A stretch of 64,000 nucleotides of DNA, from the NCBI GenBank assembly GCA_041871065.1, contig CP168942.1:684501-748500 (forward strand), given 5' to 3'. Origin of the DNA: Weissella confusa. Its GTDB lineage: Bacteria > Bacillota > Bacilli > Lactobacillales > Lactobacillaceae. Shown piece by piece: positions 1 through 7,963 of this stretch. Every line of letters begins with the position of its first letter. Positions within the stretch are counted from its first letter, which is position 1. Below the pieces are notes generated by a model that saw only the letters and a program-made list of their open reading frames with translations, was not told the DNA's origin and made no database searches. The position numbers and the translations under genes are program-made.

Positions 1-237
1 CAACGTTTGCTCTTGAAGTTAGTGGATGCAGGAATGTCTCGTGAAGCAGCTTACGATACGGTTCAACCGTTGACGGCACGTTCATGGGATGAGCAACTCC
101 AATTCCGTGATTTGGTAGATGCTGACGCAACAATCACCGAGAAGCTAACGAAGGATGAGATCGACGACGCCTTTGACTACAATTGGCACTTGAAGCACGT
201 CGATGATATCTTTAAGCGTGTCGGACTAGCTGACTAA
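1..237 (+). CDS. purB: Adenylosuccinate lyase, C-terminal end (partial)
   Basis: Only the last 78 codons are present; the gene enters from the left edge in frame 1 and ends at TAA 235-237. Adenylosuccinate lyase acts twice in purine synthesis, splitting fumarate from SAICAR and from adenylosuccinate. The visible tail (SREAAYDTVQPLTARSWDEQ, then LVDADATITEKLTKDEID and a closing HLKHVDDIFKRVGL) is the helical C-terminal domain typical of PurB. A short hairpin with arms GCTTGCC (238-244) and GGCAAGC (257-263) follows directly but lacks a strong T tract. Confidence 0.85.
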   Translation, partial: QRLLLKLVDAGMSREAAYDTVQPLTARSWDEQLQFRDLVDADATITEKLTKDEIDDAFDYNWHLKHVDDIFKRVGLAD

Positions 238-314
238 GCTTGCCCGTTTGGCAGATGGCAAGCCACATGTTCCTTGTTATGATTAAAGCAATCAAACAAA
301 GGGGGACGATTTAT

Positions 315-533
315 ATGGCAATGTCAGATCACGTTAAGGGAAAGTACGACGAAGCAGCTGGGAAGACAAAGGAAGTAGTTGGATCAGCGACTGGAAATGA
401 GCGCGTTGAAGCTGAAGGCAAGACGCAAAACCTTGCTGGTAAGGCCCGTGATGCAATGGGTGATATCAAGGAAAAGGCTGCCGATGCAGTTGAAGACTTG
501 AAGGACAAGATGCACAAGGATTCTGATAAGTAG
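315..533 (+). CDS. CsbD-family stress protein
   Basis: A 72-residue, highly charged soluble protein beginning MAMSDHVKGKYDEAAGKTKE, with the CsbD-type repeat of K-G-K-x-x-E-A-x-G-K units. CsbD-like proteins are small general-stress proteins with no known enzymatic activity. ATG 315 is chosen because AAAGGGGG at 298-305 is a good ribosome site at the right distance; upstream codons in the same frame lack one. A TGTTATGAT extended -10 at 275-283 could drive it. It is monocistronic, closed by the terminator at 543-578. Confidence 0.8.
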   Translation: MAMSDHVKGKYDEAAGKTKEVVGSATGNERVEAEGKTQNLAGKARDAMGDIKEKAADAVEDLKDKMHKDSDK

Positions 534-542
534 ACTAATCAA

Positions 543-578
543 ACAGGGATGATGGCAGCGAACATCATCCCTGTTTTT
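543..578 (+). terminator. Rho-independent terminator of the CsbD-like gene
   Basis: Perfect 11-bp stem ACAGGGATGAT (543-553) with ATCATCCCTGT (564-574), followed by a run of T. Confidence 0.85.
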
Positions 579-650
579 TGTATACAAAAAGTAAGTTATT
601 GCATAAATTTACTGTTTTTATGAATTAAATGAATAAGATATAACTTGTTA

Positions 651-672
651 AAACGCCTAAATTTAGGCGTTT
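651..672. terminator. Perfect 22-base palindrome, terminator-like
   Basis: The 22 bases read identically on both strands: nine-base arms AAACGCCTA and TAGGCGTTT around AATT, with T bases after it. It could be a second terminator insulating the fab promoter, or an operator; the sequence alone does not decide. Confidence 0.4.
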
Positions 673-730
673 TCGACAACTGGAGTTTAGATAGTAAACG
701 GGGTATACGTATATTTATTGCGAAAGTGTG

Positions 731-759
731 TTGACATTTTGCTTAAAACAAAATATGAT
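731..759 (+). promoter_or_regulatory. Sigma-A promoter of the fab-acc operon
   Basis: TTGACA (731-736), 17-base spacer, TATGAT (754-759): a near-consensus vegetative promoter 53 bases before the fabZ1 start. Confidence 0.85.
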
Positions 760-787
760 TTGAATATCGAATAGTTTGATGTTCGAA
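759..787 (+). promoter_or_regulatory. Two tandem FabT-type operators
   Basis: TTTGAATATCGAA (759-771) and TTTGATGTTCGAA (775-787) both fit the 5-3-5 inverted pattern TTTGA-N3-TCAAA known for FabT in streptococci and lactococci, each with one arm base changed (TCGAA). They lie from the -10 into the start region of the operon that encodes the FabT homologue, so autoregulation by acyl-ACP-loaded FabT is the expected control. Assignment rests on pattern match only. Confidence 0.65.
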
Positions 788-811
788 ATACTTTTTGGAA
801 GGAGTGAGACT

Positions 812-1285
812 ATGGCAGTTTTAACGACGACTGAAATCATGGATTTGATTCCCAACCGTTATCCAATTCTTTATATGGATTACGTGGACGAGATGACACC
901 AGGAGAATCATTGATTGCAACGAAGAACGTAACAATCAATGAACAATTCTTCCAAGGTCACTTCCCAGGGAACCCAGTTATGCCTGGTGTGTTGATTATT
1001 GAATCACTTGCACAAGCGGCATCAATCTTGATTTTGTCATCACCACAATTTGTTGGTAAGACGGCTTATATGACGGGTATTGATAATGCCAAGTTCAAGC
1101 GCATGGTAAAGCCAGGCGACGTCTTGAAGTTACACGTAGAATTCGGTAATCTGAGAGAGAACATGGGAACAGTAAACGTCAAAGCTATGGTTGATGGGAA
1201 GTTAGCAACTAGCGCCGAATTGATGTTTGTTGTTTCACCTGACGAGAAAAAGGCGGCTGACGCCAAGAGTGAGACGGAGAAGTAA
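812..1285 (+). CDS. fabZ: 3-hydroxyacyl-ACP dehydratase, first copy
   Basis: A 157-residue hotdog-fold enzyme that dehydrates 3-hydroxyacyl-ACP to trans-2-enoyl-ACP. The catalytic pair sits in QGHFPGNPVMPG (His50) and LIIESLAQAA (Glu64). Start ATG 812 follows GGAAGGAG at 797-804. It heads the operon immediately before fabT. A second copy lies at 7531-7962; this copy carries an extra charged tail (PDEKKAADAKSETEK). With no fabA or fabM in the cluster, one of the two may also isomerise the double bond for unsaturated fatty acids, as FabN does in Enterococcus; which copy cannot be told here. Confidence 0.88.
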   Translation: MAVLTTTEIMDLIPNRYPILYMDYVDEMTPGESLIATKNVTINEQFFQGHFPGNPVMPGVLIIESLAQAASILILSSPQFVGKTAYMTGIDNAKFKRMVKPGDVLKLHVEFGNLRENMGTVNVKAMVDGKLATSAELMFVVSPDEKKAADAKSETEK

Positions 1286-1287
1286 GT

Positions 1288-1746
1288 ATGGCAGCTAGTG
1301 AAGAAGCATCGTTCGAACAGATTAATGAGGCCCTAGTTAACGTTTTTAACAACGTTGTCTGGATTGAGGAAGCCTCATTGCGTGAATCAAAGTTTAATGA
1401 CATCACGATTAAGGATATGCACACGATTGCAGCCATCTCGATGTATGAGACACGTACAGCGTCACAAGTCGCCGAAATGGTGCACTTGACGCCTAGTGCG
1501 ATGACGAGCGTAATCGATAAGCTAGTGAAGAAGGGATATGTTGAACGTCGTCGCGATGACGAAGATCGACGGGTTGTCCATCTTGTACTAACGCACTCGG
1601 GACGTACGGTTTTCCGTGCACACGAGGCTTTCCACCGCGGTATGGCCCGCTCATTGTTTGACTCTCTATCCGACGATGAAGCGGCTGCTGTACGTAAAGC
1701 AGTGATTAATTTGCAAGAATATCTTCACGAGTTGATCCAGTTCTAA
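1288..1746 (+). CDS. fabT: MarR-family fatty acid synthesis repressor FabT
   Basis: A 152-residue MarR-type regulator. The winged helix-turn-helix is visible around residues 58-100 (TASQVAEMVHLTPSAMTSVI, then KKGYVERRRDDEDRRVVHL, the wing). In related cocci FabT represses the fab genes with long-chain acyl-ACP as co-repressor. The gene is second in the operon, two bases after fabZ1, the conserved FabT place between fabZ/phaB and fabH. Candidate operators precede the operon (759-787), lie in the 3' end of fabH (2710-2724), or both. Confidence 0.88.
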   Translation: MAASEEASFEQINEALVNVFNNVVWIEEASLRESKFNDITIKDMHTIAAISMYETRTASQVAEMVHLTPSAMTSVIDKLVKKGYVERRRDDEDRRVVHLVLTHSGRTVFRAHEAFHRGMARSLFDSLSDDEAAAVRKAVINLQEYLHELIQF

Positions 1747-1757
1747 GAGAGGGCGAC

Positions 1758-2729
1758 ATGGAAAAATTTACCATCGTCCAGTCAGCGCGAGCAATCCCAT
1801 CACGAGTCGTTACGAATGATGATTTAGCATCATTTATGGACACGTCTGATGAATGGATTAGTTCACGTACTGGAATTCGGCAACGTCACATCGTCGACAC
1901 TGAGGATACCAGTGATTTGGCCGTGGCGGTAGCAGAAAAACTCCTCCATCAAGCTGGTTTGACCGCGGATCAACTAGATTTTATCTTAGTTGGTACGATG
2001 TCACCGGATACATTGTCACCGAGTGTTGCACAAATTGTGCAGGGGAAAATCGGTGCGCGCAATGCTTTCGCTTGGGACCTAAGCGCTGCTTGTTCAGGTT
2101 TCGTTTATACGTTGAGTATGGCAAGTTCATTGCTCACAACGCGTTATGAACGAGGCTTAGTTATCGGGGCGGAAGTGTTGAGCAAACTTGTGAACTGGGA
2201 AGACCGTTCAACGGCCGTACTCTTCGGAGATGGCGCAGCGGGCGTCTTGCTAGAACGCACAACAGCAGCAACTGGTTTGCTAGCTGAATCATTGAAAACG
2301 TTTGGTGAACGATCACAATTCCTAACGGCTGGGCAACAACAAAATGCAAATCACTTTGCAGGCAAGTTGAAGCCAGCTGATCCATATTTCAAAATGGATG
2401 GACGTGAGGTTTATAGCTTTGCAACTCGCGAAGTACCAAATGTCTTAAATGAAGCGTTGGCTAAAGCTGACTTAACACCTGATGATATTGATGTTTACCT
2501 ATTGCACCAAGCAAACGGACGCATTATCAGCAGTATTGCGAAGCGCTTTGGCCAACCAATTGAAAAGTTCCCAATGAACATGGCTTCATATGGAAACACA
2601 AGTGCCGCAAGTATCGGTATCTTGCTTGACGAACTTCGTGAAGCAGGGACGGTGCACGCAGGACAAACAATCGCAATCGCCGGATTTGGTGGTGGATTGA
2701 CGGTTGGCGCCTTGATTATCAAGGTCTAA
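1758..2729 (+). CDS. fabH: 3-oxoacyl-ACP synthase III
   Basis: A 323-residue condensing enzyme that starts fatty acid synthesis by joining an acyl-CoA to malonyl-ACP. The Cys-His-Asn triad is present: Cys112 in LSAACSGF, His250 in LLHQANGR, Asn280 in YGNTSAAS. Length is normal for FabH. It starts 11 bases after fabT with GAGAGGG as ribosome site. Its last codons contain a FabT-like dyad (2710-2724). Confidence 0.95.
   Translation: MEKFTIVQSARAIPSRVVTNDDLASFMDTSDEWISSRTGIRQRHIVDTEDTSDLAVAVAEKLLHQAGLTADQLDFILVGTMSPDTLSPSVAQIVQGKIGARNAFAWDLSAACSGFVYTLSMASSLLTTRYERGLVIGAEVLSKLVNWEDRSTAVLFGDGAAGVLLERTTAATGLLAESLKTFGERSQFLTAGQQQNANHFAGKLKPADPYFKMDGREVYSFATREVPNVLNEALAKADLTPDDIDVYLLHQANGRIISSIAKRFGQPIEKFPMNMASYGNTSAASIGILLDELREAGTVHAGQTIAIAGFGGGLTVGALIIKV
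2710..2724 (+). promoter_or_regulatory. FabT-like dyad inside the 3' end of fabH
   Basis: CCTTGATTATCAAGG is an almost perfect dyad and matches the core TTGATTATCAA of the FabT box better than the sites at the operon promoter. It lies in codons for A-L-I-I-K of FabH, 90 bases before acpP. It may be a real second operator or a coincidence of codon choice. Confidence 0.4.
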
Positions 2730-2745
2730 TTTATTTTTCTAAAAT

Positions 2746-2762
2746 TGTATATGGCATATACA
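2746..2762 (+). promoter_or_regulatory. Perfect 8+1+8 dyad upstream of acpP
   Basis: TGTATATG-G-CATATACA, a perfect inverted repeat in the only sizeable gap of the first half of the operon (2730-2813). It does not resemble the FabT box. The gap is A+T rich and could hold an internal promoter, but no convincing -35/-10 pair is seen. Confidence 0.35.
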
Positions 2763-2813
2763 TTTTAATTTTCAAACTACTTTTAAATTTTAAAGAAAAC
2801 AGAGGATATTAAC

Positions 2814-3053
2814 ATGACTGAAGCAGAAATTTTGAACAAGGTAACTGAAATCTTGGTAGACCAATTTGATTTGGAAGAGGGCGAAGTTAAGCCTGAAACG
2901 AACTTGACTGAAGACATCGACGCAGATTCATTGGATTTGTTTGAAGTGTTGAACCGTATCGAAGACGACTTCGACATCAAGTTGGCCGTTGCTGAAGAAA
3001 TTCAAACTGTTCAAGACTTGGTAAACAAGGTTTCTGAGCAAGTAAACGCCTAA
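2814..3053 (+). CDS. acpP: Acyl carrier protein
   Basis: A 79-residue acidic four-helix protein that carries growing acyl chains on a phosphopantetheine arm. The attachment serine is Ser39 in DIDADSLDLFE. The 84-base leader before it is much longer than other gaps in the operon, consistent with separate control of this abundant protein; GAGGAT before the ATG serves as ribosome site. Confidence 0.95.
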   Translation: MTEAEILNKVTEILVDQFDLEEGEVKPETNLTEDIDADSLDLFEVLNRIEDDFDIKLAVAEEIQTVQDLVNKVSEQVNA

Positions 3054-3086
3054 TTACACAAACCCAAAGAGAAAGGGAACCGCAAA

Positions 3087-4034
3087 ATGAGCGTCAAGCT
3101 AAGTAATCCATTATTTGAAAAGTTAGGCATGAAGTACCCTATCATCCAAGGTGGTATGGCCTGGGCAGGGACTGGTCATCTTGCAGGTGCTGTCTCTGAG
3201 GCAGGTGGTTTAGGTATCATCGGAACGGGTTATTGGAAGGCTGATAAGGTACGTGAAGAAATTCGTCGTGCCCGTGAAGTTACTGATAAGCCGTTCGGTG
3301 TCAACGTGATGTTGTTGTCACGTCACATTCGCGAAGTCTTCGATGTCATCATCGAAGAAGGTGTTAAGGTTGTCGCAACCGGTGCTGGTGATCCGTCACC
3401 ATTTATCGAAGAATTGCACAGCCACGACATCTTGGTAATTCCAGTTGTACCATCAGTTGGACTTGCTAAGATGATGGAAAAGAAGGGTGTTGATGCGGTT
3501 GTTGCTGAAGGTATGGAGTCAGGTGGTCACATTGGTATGTTGACGACGATGACATTGGTACCACAAGTGGTTGACGCATTGAAGATTCCAGTTATCGCAG
3601 CTGGTGGTATTGCAGATGGTCGCGGCGTTGCTGCGGCCTTCATGCTAGGTGCCTCAGGTGTACAAATGGGAACGCGTTTCTTGGCTTCAGAAGAAGCTGA
3701 AGTACACGAAAACTTTAAGAATTCTGTTGTGAAGGCAAAGGACATTGATACGATTGTTACCGGTGAATTGCTTGGTAATCGCGCTCGTGTTTTGAAGACG
3801 AAGATGTCAAAGAACTTTGTTAAGCAAGAACGTATTGAAATCACAAAGCCTAAGCCAGATGCAGATGCGATTGAAGAACTTGAAAATGGTTCACTTCGCC
3901 GAGCTGTGCTTGATGGTGATAAGGAAAACGGTGCCTTCATGGCTGGTCAAATTTCAGGAATGATTACTGATATTAAGCCAGTGGCACAAATTCTAGAAGA
4001 TGTTTGGTCACAAGCTGAAGGCTTGTTGAACTAA
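3087..4034 (+). CDS. fabK: Enoyl-ACP reductase II (FMN-dependent)
   Basis: A 315-residue TIM-barrel flavoprotein of the nitronate monooxygenase/FabK group that reduces enoyl-ACP in each elongation cycle. Seen: N-terminal LGMKYPIIQGGMAWAG, the ESGGHIGMLTT segment with the FabK active-site histidine (His148), and the phosphate-binding IAAGGIADGRG and LGASGVQMGTRF loops. It is the only enoyl reductase in the operon, so the organism probably relies on FabK instead of FabI and would be expected to be insensitive to triclosan at this step (inference). Confidence 0.93.
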   Translation: MSVKLSNPLFEKLGMKYPIIQGGMAWAGTGHLAGAVSEAGGLGIIGTGYWKADKVREEIRRAREVTDKPFGVNVMLLSRHIREVFDVIIEEGVKVVATGAGDPSPFIEELHSHDILVIPVVPSVGLAKMMEKKGVDAVVAEGMESGGHIGMLTTMTLVPQVVDALKIPVIAAGGIADGRGVAAAFMLGASGVQMGTRFLASEEAEVHENFKNSVVKAKDIDTIVTGELLGNRARVLKTKMSKNFVKQERIEITKPKPDADAIEELENGSLRRAVLDGDKENGAFMAGQISGMITDIKPVAQILEDVWSQAEGLLN

Positions 4035-4055
4035 CCAAACAACAGGGGAGAGAAC

Positions 4056-5000
4056 ATGAAACTAGGACTATTGATGAGTGGTCAAGGTGCGCAACAAGTT
4101 GGCATGGGAGCTGACTTGTACGCTAACTTACCTGAATATCAAGAAACAATTGACCGTGCGAGTGAGTTGCTTGGCTATGATGTCATGGCCACTATTGTAA
4201 ATAGTGAAGACAACATCAAGCAAACGAAGTACACACAACCTGCTATTTTGGCAATGAGCATGGGTATCTACAATGCTTTGTCAGACGTTATGCCAAAGCC
4301 AGCCGCTGCATTGGGCCTAAGTTTAGGTGAATACAGTGCATTGACTGCTGCTGGTGCAATGACGTTTGAACAAGCAATGTGCATTATCAAGGATCGCGGT
4401 GCATACATGCAAGCGGCTGGTGATGCAAACCCAGGTAAGATGGTTGCCGTTATGACGGATGAACAAGATATGGTAGTTGCAACGCTTGAAAAGCTACAAG
4501 CAGCTGGCAAGCGCGTTTATCCAGCGAACTTCAACACATTTAACCAATTGGTCATCGGTGGTATTGAAGCAGACGTCAATGATGCCATGGCAGCGCTAAC
4601 TAAAGCTGGTGTCTCACGCATGGTTGAATTGCCAGTTTCAGGGGCTTTCCACACACCATTGTTGCAAACGGCTGCTGATCAATTGGCAGTTCGCCTAACT
4701 GACGAAACGTTTAACACGCCTGAATTCGCTGTTTACTCAAACACGACGGGTCAAAAGTTCGTGGATGTGAAGGTAACCTTGTTGCAACAAATCACGTCAC
4801 CAACGTACTTTGCTCAAGCGTTGCAAGCGATGGTTGATGATGGTGTTGATACGTTGATTGAGTTTGGTCCAAGCGACACCTTGATGAAGTTTGCCAAGAA
4901 GGTTGTTGGTAAGGACGTTAAGCGCTACTGCGTGAAGAATCTTGCTTCATTTAATGAAGTTCGCGACATGTTGATTGCAGAACAGGAGACAGTACAATAA
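4056..5000 (+). CDS. fabD: Malonyl-CoA:ACP transacylase
   Basis: A 314-residue alpha/beta hydrolase-like transferase loading malonyl onto ACP. The nucleophile is Ser89 in LGLSLGEYSAL; the usual GHSxG motif here reads GLSLG, with leucine before the serine. The catalytic His is in VSGAFHTPLL. It ends in TAA overlapping the fabG start by one base, implying translational coupling. Confidence 0.93.
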   Translation: MKLGLLMSGQGAQQVGMGADLYANLPEYQETIDRASELLGYDVMATIVNSEDNIKQTKYTQPAILAMSMGIYNALSDVMPKPAAALGLSLGEYSALTAAGAMTFEQAMCIIKDRGAYMQAAGDANPGKMVAVMTDEQDMVVATLEKLQAAGKRVYPANFNTFNQLVIGGIEADVNDAMAALTKAGVSRMVELPVSGAFHTPLLQTAADQLAVRLTDETFNTPEFAVYSNTTGQKFVDVKVTLLQQITSPTYFAQALQAMVDDGVDTLIEFGPSDTLMKFAKKVVGKDVKRYCVKNLASFNEVRDMLIAEQETVQ

Positions 5001-5722
5001 TGGATCTTGCAGGAAAGAATGTGTTGATCACGGGATCAACACGTGGTATCGGATTGGCAATTGCCAAGGCTTTCGATGAAGCTGGCGCACGTGTGATTTT
5101 GCACGGACGCTCAGCTGTAAAGCCTGAAGTAATGGCTGAATTCAGTGAAGACACATTGGCAATTGCGGCTGATATCGCTGATGAAAACAGTGTTAACGAC
5201 GCGTTGACTGGTTTGCTTGAAGAAGTAGACGGTATCGACATTTTGATTAACAACGCTGGAATCGTTGACGACAAGTTGGCCATGGGGATGAAGCCTAGCG
5301 AATTCGCCAATGTTGTGAACACAAACTTGAACGGTACGTTTAACGTGACGCAACCACTCTTTAAGAAGATGTTGCGCGCCCGTTCAGGAAACATCATTAA
5401 CATCGCGTCAGTGGTGGGATTGATGGGCAATGTTGGACAAGCTAACTACGCTGCGTCAAAGGCCGGAATCGTCGGCTTGACGAAGACGTTGGCAAAGGAA
5501 GGTGCAATGCGTGGCATTCGTGTTAACGCAATCGCGCCCGGCATGATCGTTTCTGACATGACGGATGCTTTGTCTGACAAGGTTAAGGAACAAGTCCTAG
5601 AGGCTGTGCCTTTGAAGCGTTTTGGAAACGCGGCTGAAATCGCACAAACTGCCTTGTTCTTGGCTCAAAACGATTACATCACTGGCCAAACAATTACGGT
5701 CGATGGTGGATTGTACATCTAA
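5000..5722 (+). CDS. fabG: 3-oxoacyl-ACP reductase
   Basis: A 240-residue short-chain dehydrogenase reducing 3-oxoacyl-ACP with NADPH. The cofactor motif TGSTRGIG (residues 11-18), NNAG (84-87) and the catalytic set Ser137, Tyr150, Lys154 (YAASK) are all present. The ATG overlaps the fabD stop by one base. A long inverted repeat lies in the gap to fabF (5730-5783). Confidence 0.95.
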   Translation: MDLAGKNVLITGSTRGIGLAIAKAFDEAGARVILHGRSAVKPEVMAEFSEDTLAIAADIADENSVNDALTGLLEEVDGIDILINNAGIVDDKLAMGMKPSEFANVVNTNLNGTFNVTQPLFKKMLRARSGNIINIASVVGLMGNVGQANYAASKAGIVGLTKTLAKEGAMRGIRVNAIAPGMIVSDMTDALSDKVKEQVLEAVPLKRFGNAAEIAQTALFLAQNDYITGQTITVDGGLYI

Positions 5723-5729
5723 GGAAACC

Positions 5730-5783
5730 AGATACGACTTGATGCACTTATTCTTTCGTAACTTATTTTAATAAGTCGTATCT
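5730..5783 (+). promoter_or_regulatory. Inverted repeat with competing hairpins between fabG and fabF
   Basis: Perfect 11-base arms AGATACGACTT (5730-5740) and AAGTCGTATCT (5773-5783) enclose 32 bases. Inside, ACTTAT (5761-5766) can pair with ATAAGT (5771-5776), which uses part of the right arm, so the two hairpins exclude each other. No T tract follows, so it is not a simple terminator; RNA processing, stability or attenuation are possible roles. Confidence 0.5.
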
Positions 5784-5812
5784 AACGCTTTAGGAAAGTA
5801 GAGGAGAACAAC

Positions 5813-7048
5813 ATGACACGAGTTGTCGTAACAGGTTTGGGTGCAGTTACACCCGTTGGTAATACAGCAAATGACTTTTTGGATGGAATCTTTAACAGTC
5901 AAGTTGGTATTGCCCCAATTACAAAGTTTGATGCCACAGAAACGGGTGTCACGGTTGCTGGTGAAGTGAAGGGCTTCGATCCTGCAGAACGCGTTGGAAA
6001 GCGCGAAGCTCGCAAGATGGATTTGTTCTCACAATATGCCGTTCACGCAGCTGGTGAAGCTTTGGAAAACGCTGGTTTGGCAGATGGTGTTGATAACCCG
6101 GATCGTTTCGGCGTTATCATGGGTAACGGAATCGGTGGTTTGACGACGATCGAAGAACAAGTTATCAAGATGCACGACAAGGGACCACAACGTGTGAGCC
6201 CAATGTTCGTGCCAAACGCTATCCCAAACATGGTATCAGGTAACGTGTCAATGCGTTACGGTGCCAAGGGAATTAACTACACATTGTCAACGGCGTGCGC
6301 CAGTGCGACGAACGCGATTGGTGAAGCCTTCTGGCGTATCCAATCAGGCAAGTACGATGTGATGGTTACGGGTGGTTCAGAAGCAACGGTTAACGAAATG
6401 GGAATCTCAGGATTTGCTGCGTTGACTGCTTTGTCAACTGAGCCGAACCCACTTGAAGCTTCAAAGCCATTTGATGTTAACCGTCACGGTTTCGTCATGG
6501 GTGAAGGCTCAGGAATTTTGGTTTTGGAATCTTTGGAACACGCACAAGCTCGCGGTGCCAAGATTATCGCCGAAGTGGTTGGTTACGGGGCTAACTCAGA
6601 TGCTTACCACTTGACGAGTCCAACACCTGACGGATCAGGACCTGCTGGTTCAGTGAAGTTGGCTTTGCAAGACGCTGGTATTGAAGCAAGCGACATTGAC
6701 TATGTCAACGCACACGGAACAGCGACTGGTGCTAACGATGCTGCTGAATCAAAGGCAATGGAGTTGGTATTCGGTCAAAACGGTGTCCTTGTTTCATCAA
6801 CTAAGGGTATGACGGGTCACTTGTTGGGAGCCGCTGGTGCTATTGAAGCAATCGCTGCAATTGGTGCTTTGGTTCGTGAGCAATTGCCAGTTAACGTTGG
6901 TGTGACGGAACAAGATCCTGAAACTGCTGGTGTAACGTTGGTTAATGATGACAACAAGTTTGTTGCCCCTAACTACGTTTTGTCAGCTAACTACGGATTT
7001 GGTGGCCACAACGCCGCTATCATTTTCAAGAAGTGGAGTGAGAATTAA
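5813..7048 (+). CDS. fabF: 3-oxoacyl-ACP synthase II
   Basis: A 411-residue elongating condensing enzyme. The Cys-His-His triad is Cys162 in STACASATNA, His301 in NAHGTATGAND and His336 in KGMTGHLLGAAG. Full length. It is preceded by the 90-base gap with the competing hairpins and by GAGGAG as ribosome site, and its stop overlaps the accB start by one base. Confidence 0.95.
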   Translation: MTRVVVTGLGAVTPVGNTANDFLDGIFNSQVGIAPITKFDATETGVTVAGEVKGFDPAERVGKREARKMDLFSQYAVHAAGEALENAGLADGVDNPDRFGVIMGNGIGGLTTIEEQVIKMHDKGPQRVSPMFVPNAIPNMVSGNVSMRYGAKGINYTLSTACASATNAIGEAFWRIQSGKYDVMVTGGSEATVNEMGISGFAALTALSTEPNPLEASKPFDVNRHGFVMGEGSGILVLESLEHAQARGAKIIAEVVGYGANSDAYHLTSPTPDGSGPAGSVKLALQDAGIEASDIDYVNAHGTATGANDAAESKAMELVFGQNGVLVSSTKGMTGHLLGAAGAIEAIAAIGALVREQLPVNVGVTEQDPETAGVTLVNDDNKFVAPNYVLSANYGFGGHNAAIIFKKWSEN

Positions 7049-7518
7049 TGGGTTTGCAATTAGATGACATTCGAGCTTTGATGCAAGATTTGGAAAACAG
7101 TTCATTGCGTGAGTTTTCATTGCAATCAGATGATTTCAGTTTGCACTTGAGCAAGAACGAAATCGCGCAACCTGTTGTCACGACGCCTGCACAGCCAGCT
7201 GTTGCGAGTGTCGCGACAGCAGAGGCGCCTGTAGCAGCTGCTGAGCATCATCCATTGGATAAGGAAGAAAAGCAAGGCGTAACAATCGACGCACCGTTGG
7301 TTGGTACGGTTTACTTGAAGCCAAATCCAGATGCAGCACCATTTAAGCAAGTGGGTGATCACGTTGCCGTTGGTGAGCAAGTTGCGATTGTTGAAGCAAT
7401 GAAGTTGATGACGCCAGTAAAGAGTGAAGTTGCTGGTATCATTACTGAAATTTTGGTTGAGGAAGAAGATGTTGTTGACTACGGTCACGCACTATTCCGT
7501 GTCGAATTGGATGCCTAA
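7048..7518 (+). CDS. accB: Biotin carboxyl carrier protein of acetyl-CoA carboxylase
   Basis: 156 residues: a helical N-terminal part, an Ala/Pro/Val-rich flexible linker (about residues 42-66), and a biotinyl domain with the attachment lysine Lys119 in VEAMKLMTPV. It moves CO2 from AccC to the AccAD transferase to form malonyl-CoA. The ATG overlaps the fabF stop. The biotin ligase gene is not in the window. Confidence 0.93.
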   Translation: MGLQLDDIRALMQDLENSSLREFSLQSDDFSLHLSKNEIAQPVVTTPAQPAVASVATAEAPVAAAEHHPLDKEEKQGVTIDAPLVGTVYLKPNPDAAPFKQVGDHVAVGEQVAIVEAMKLMTPVKSEVAGIITEILVEEEDVVDYGHALFRVELDA

Positions 7519-7530
7519 GGAGGTCTCGAC

Positions 7531-7962
7531 ATGTCAGTATTAAACACACAAGAAATTCAAGAGATCTTGCCACACCGTTACCCAATGTTGATGTTGGATA
7601 CGGTTGAGGAATTGGTGCCTGGTGAGAAGACGGTTGCGATTAAGAACATCACAATCAACGAAGAGGTTTTCCAAGGCCACTTCCCTGGTAACCCAACGTT
7701 CCCAGGCGCTTTGACGATTGAGGCGCTTGCCCAAGCTGGTGCAGTTGCGTTGTTGTCAATGCCTGAGTTTAAGGGTAAGACAGCTTACTTTGGTGGTATC
7801 AAGAAGGCTCGCTTCCGTAAGATGGTAAAGCCTGGTGATCAAATGCGTCTTGAAGTGACGCTAGATCGTTTGCGCGGACCAATCGGTGAAGGTAAGGGTA
7901 TTGCTTACGTTAACGGTAAGAAGGCTACAACAGCTGATTTGACGTTTATTATTGGAGACTAA
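7531..7962 (+). CDS. fabZ: 3-hydroxyacyl-ACP dehydratase, second copy
   Basis: A 143-residue hotdog dehydratase, close paralogue of the first operon gene. His50 in FQGHFPGNPTFPG and Glu64 in LTIEALAQAG form the active site. Its place between accB and accC is the usual place of FabZ in lactic acid bacteria. AAGGAGG precedes the ATG. Confidence 0.92.
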   Translation: MSVLNTQEIQEILPHRYPMLMLDTVEELVPGEKTVAIKNITINEEVFQGHFPGNPTFPGALTIEALAQAGAVALLSMPEFKGKTAYFGGIKKARFRKMVKPGDQMRLEVTLDRLRGPIGEGKGIAYVNGKKATTADLTFIIGD

Positions 7963-7963
7963 A

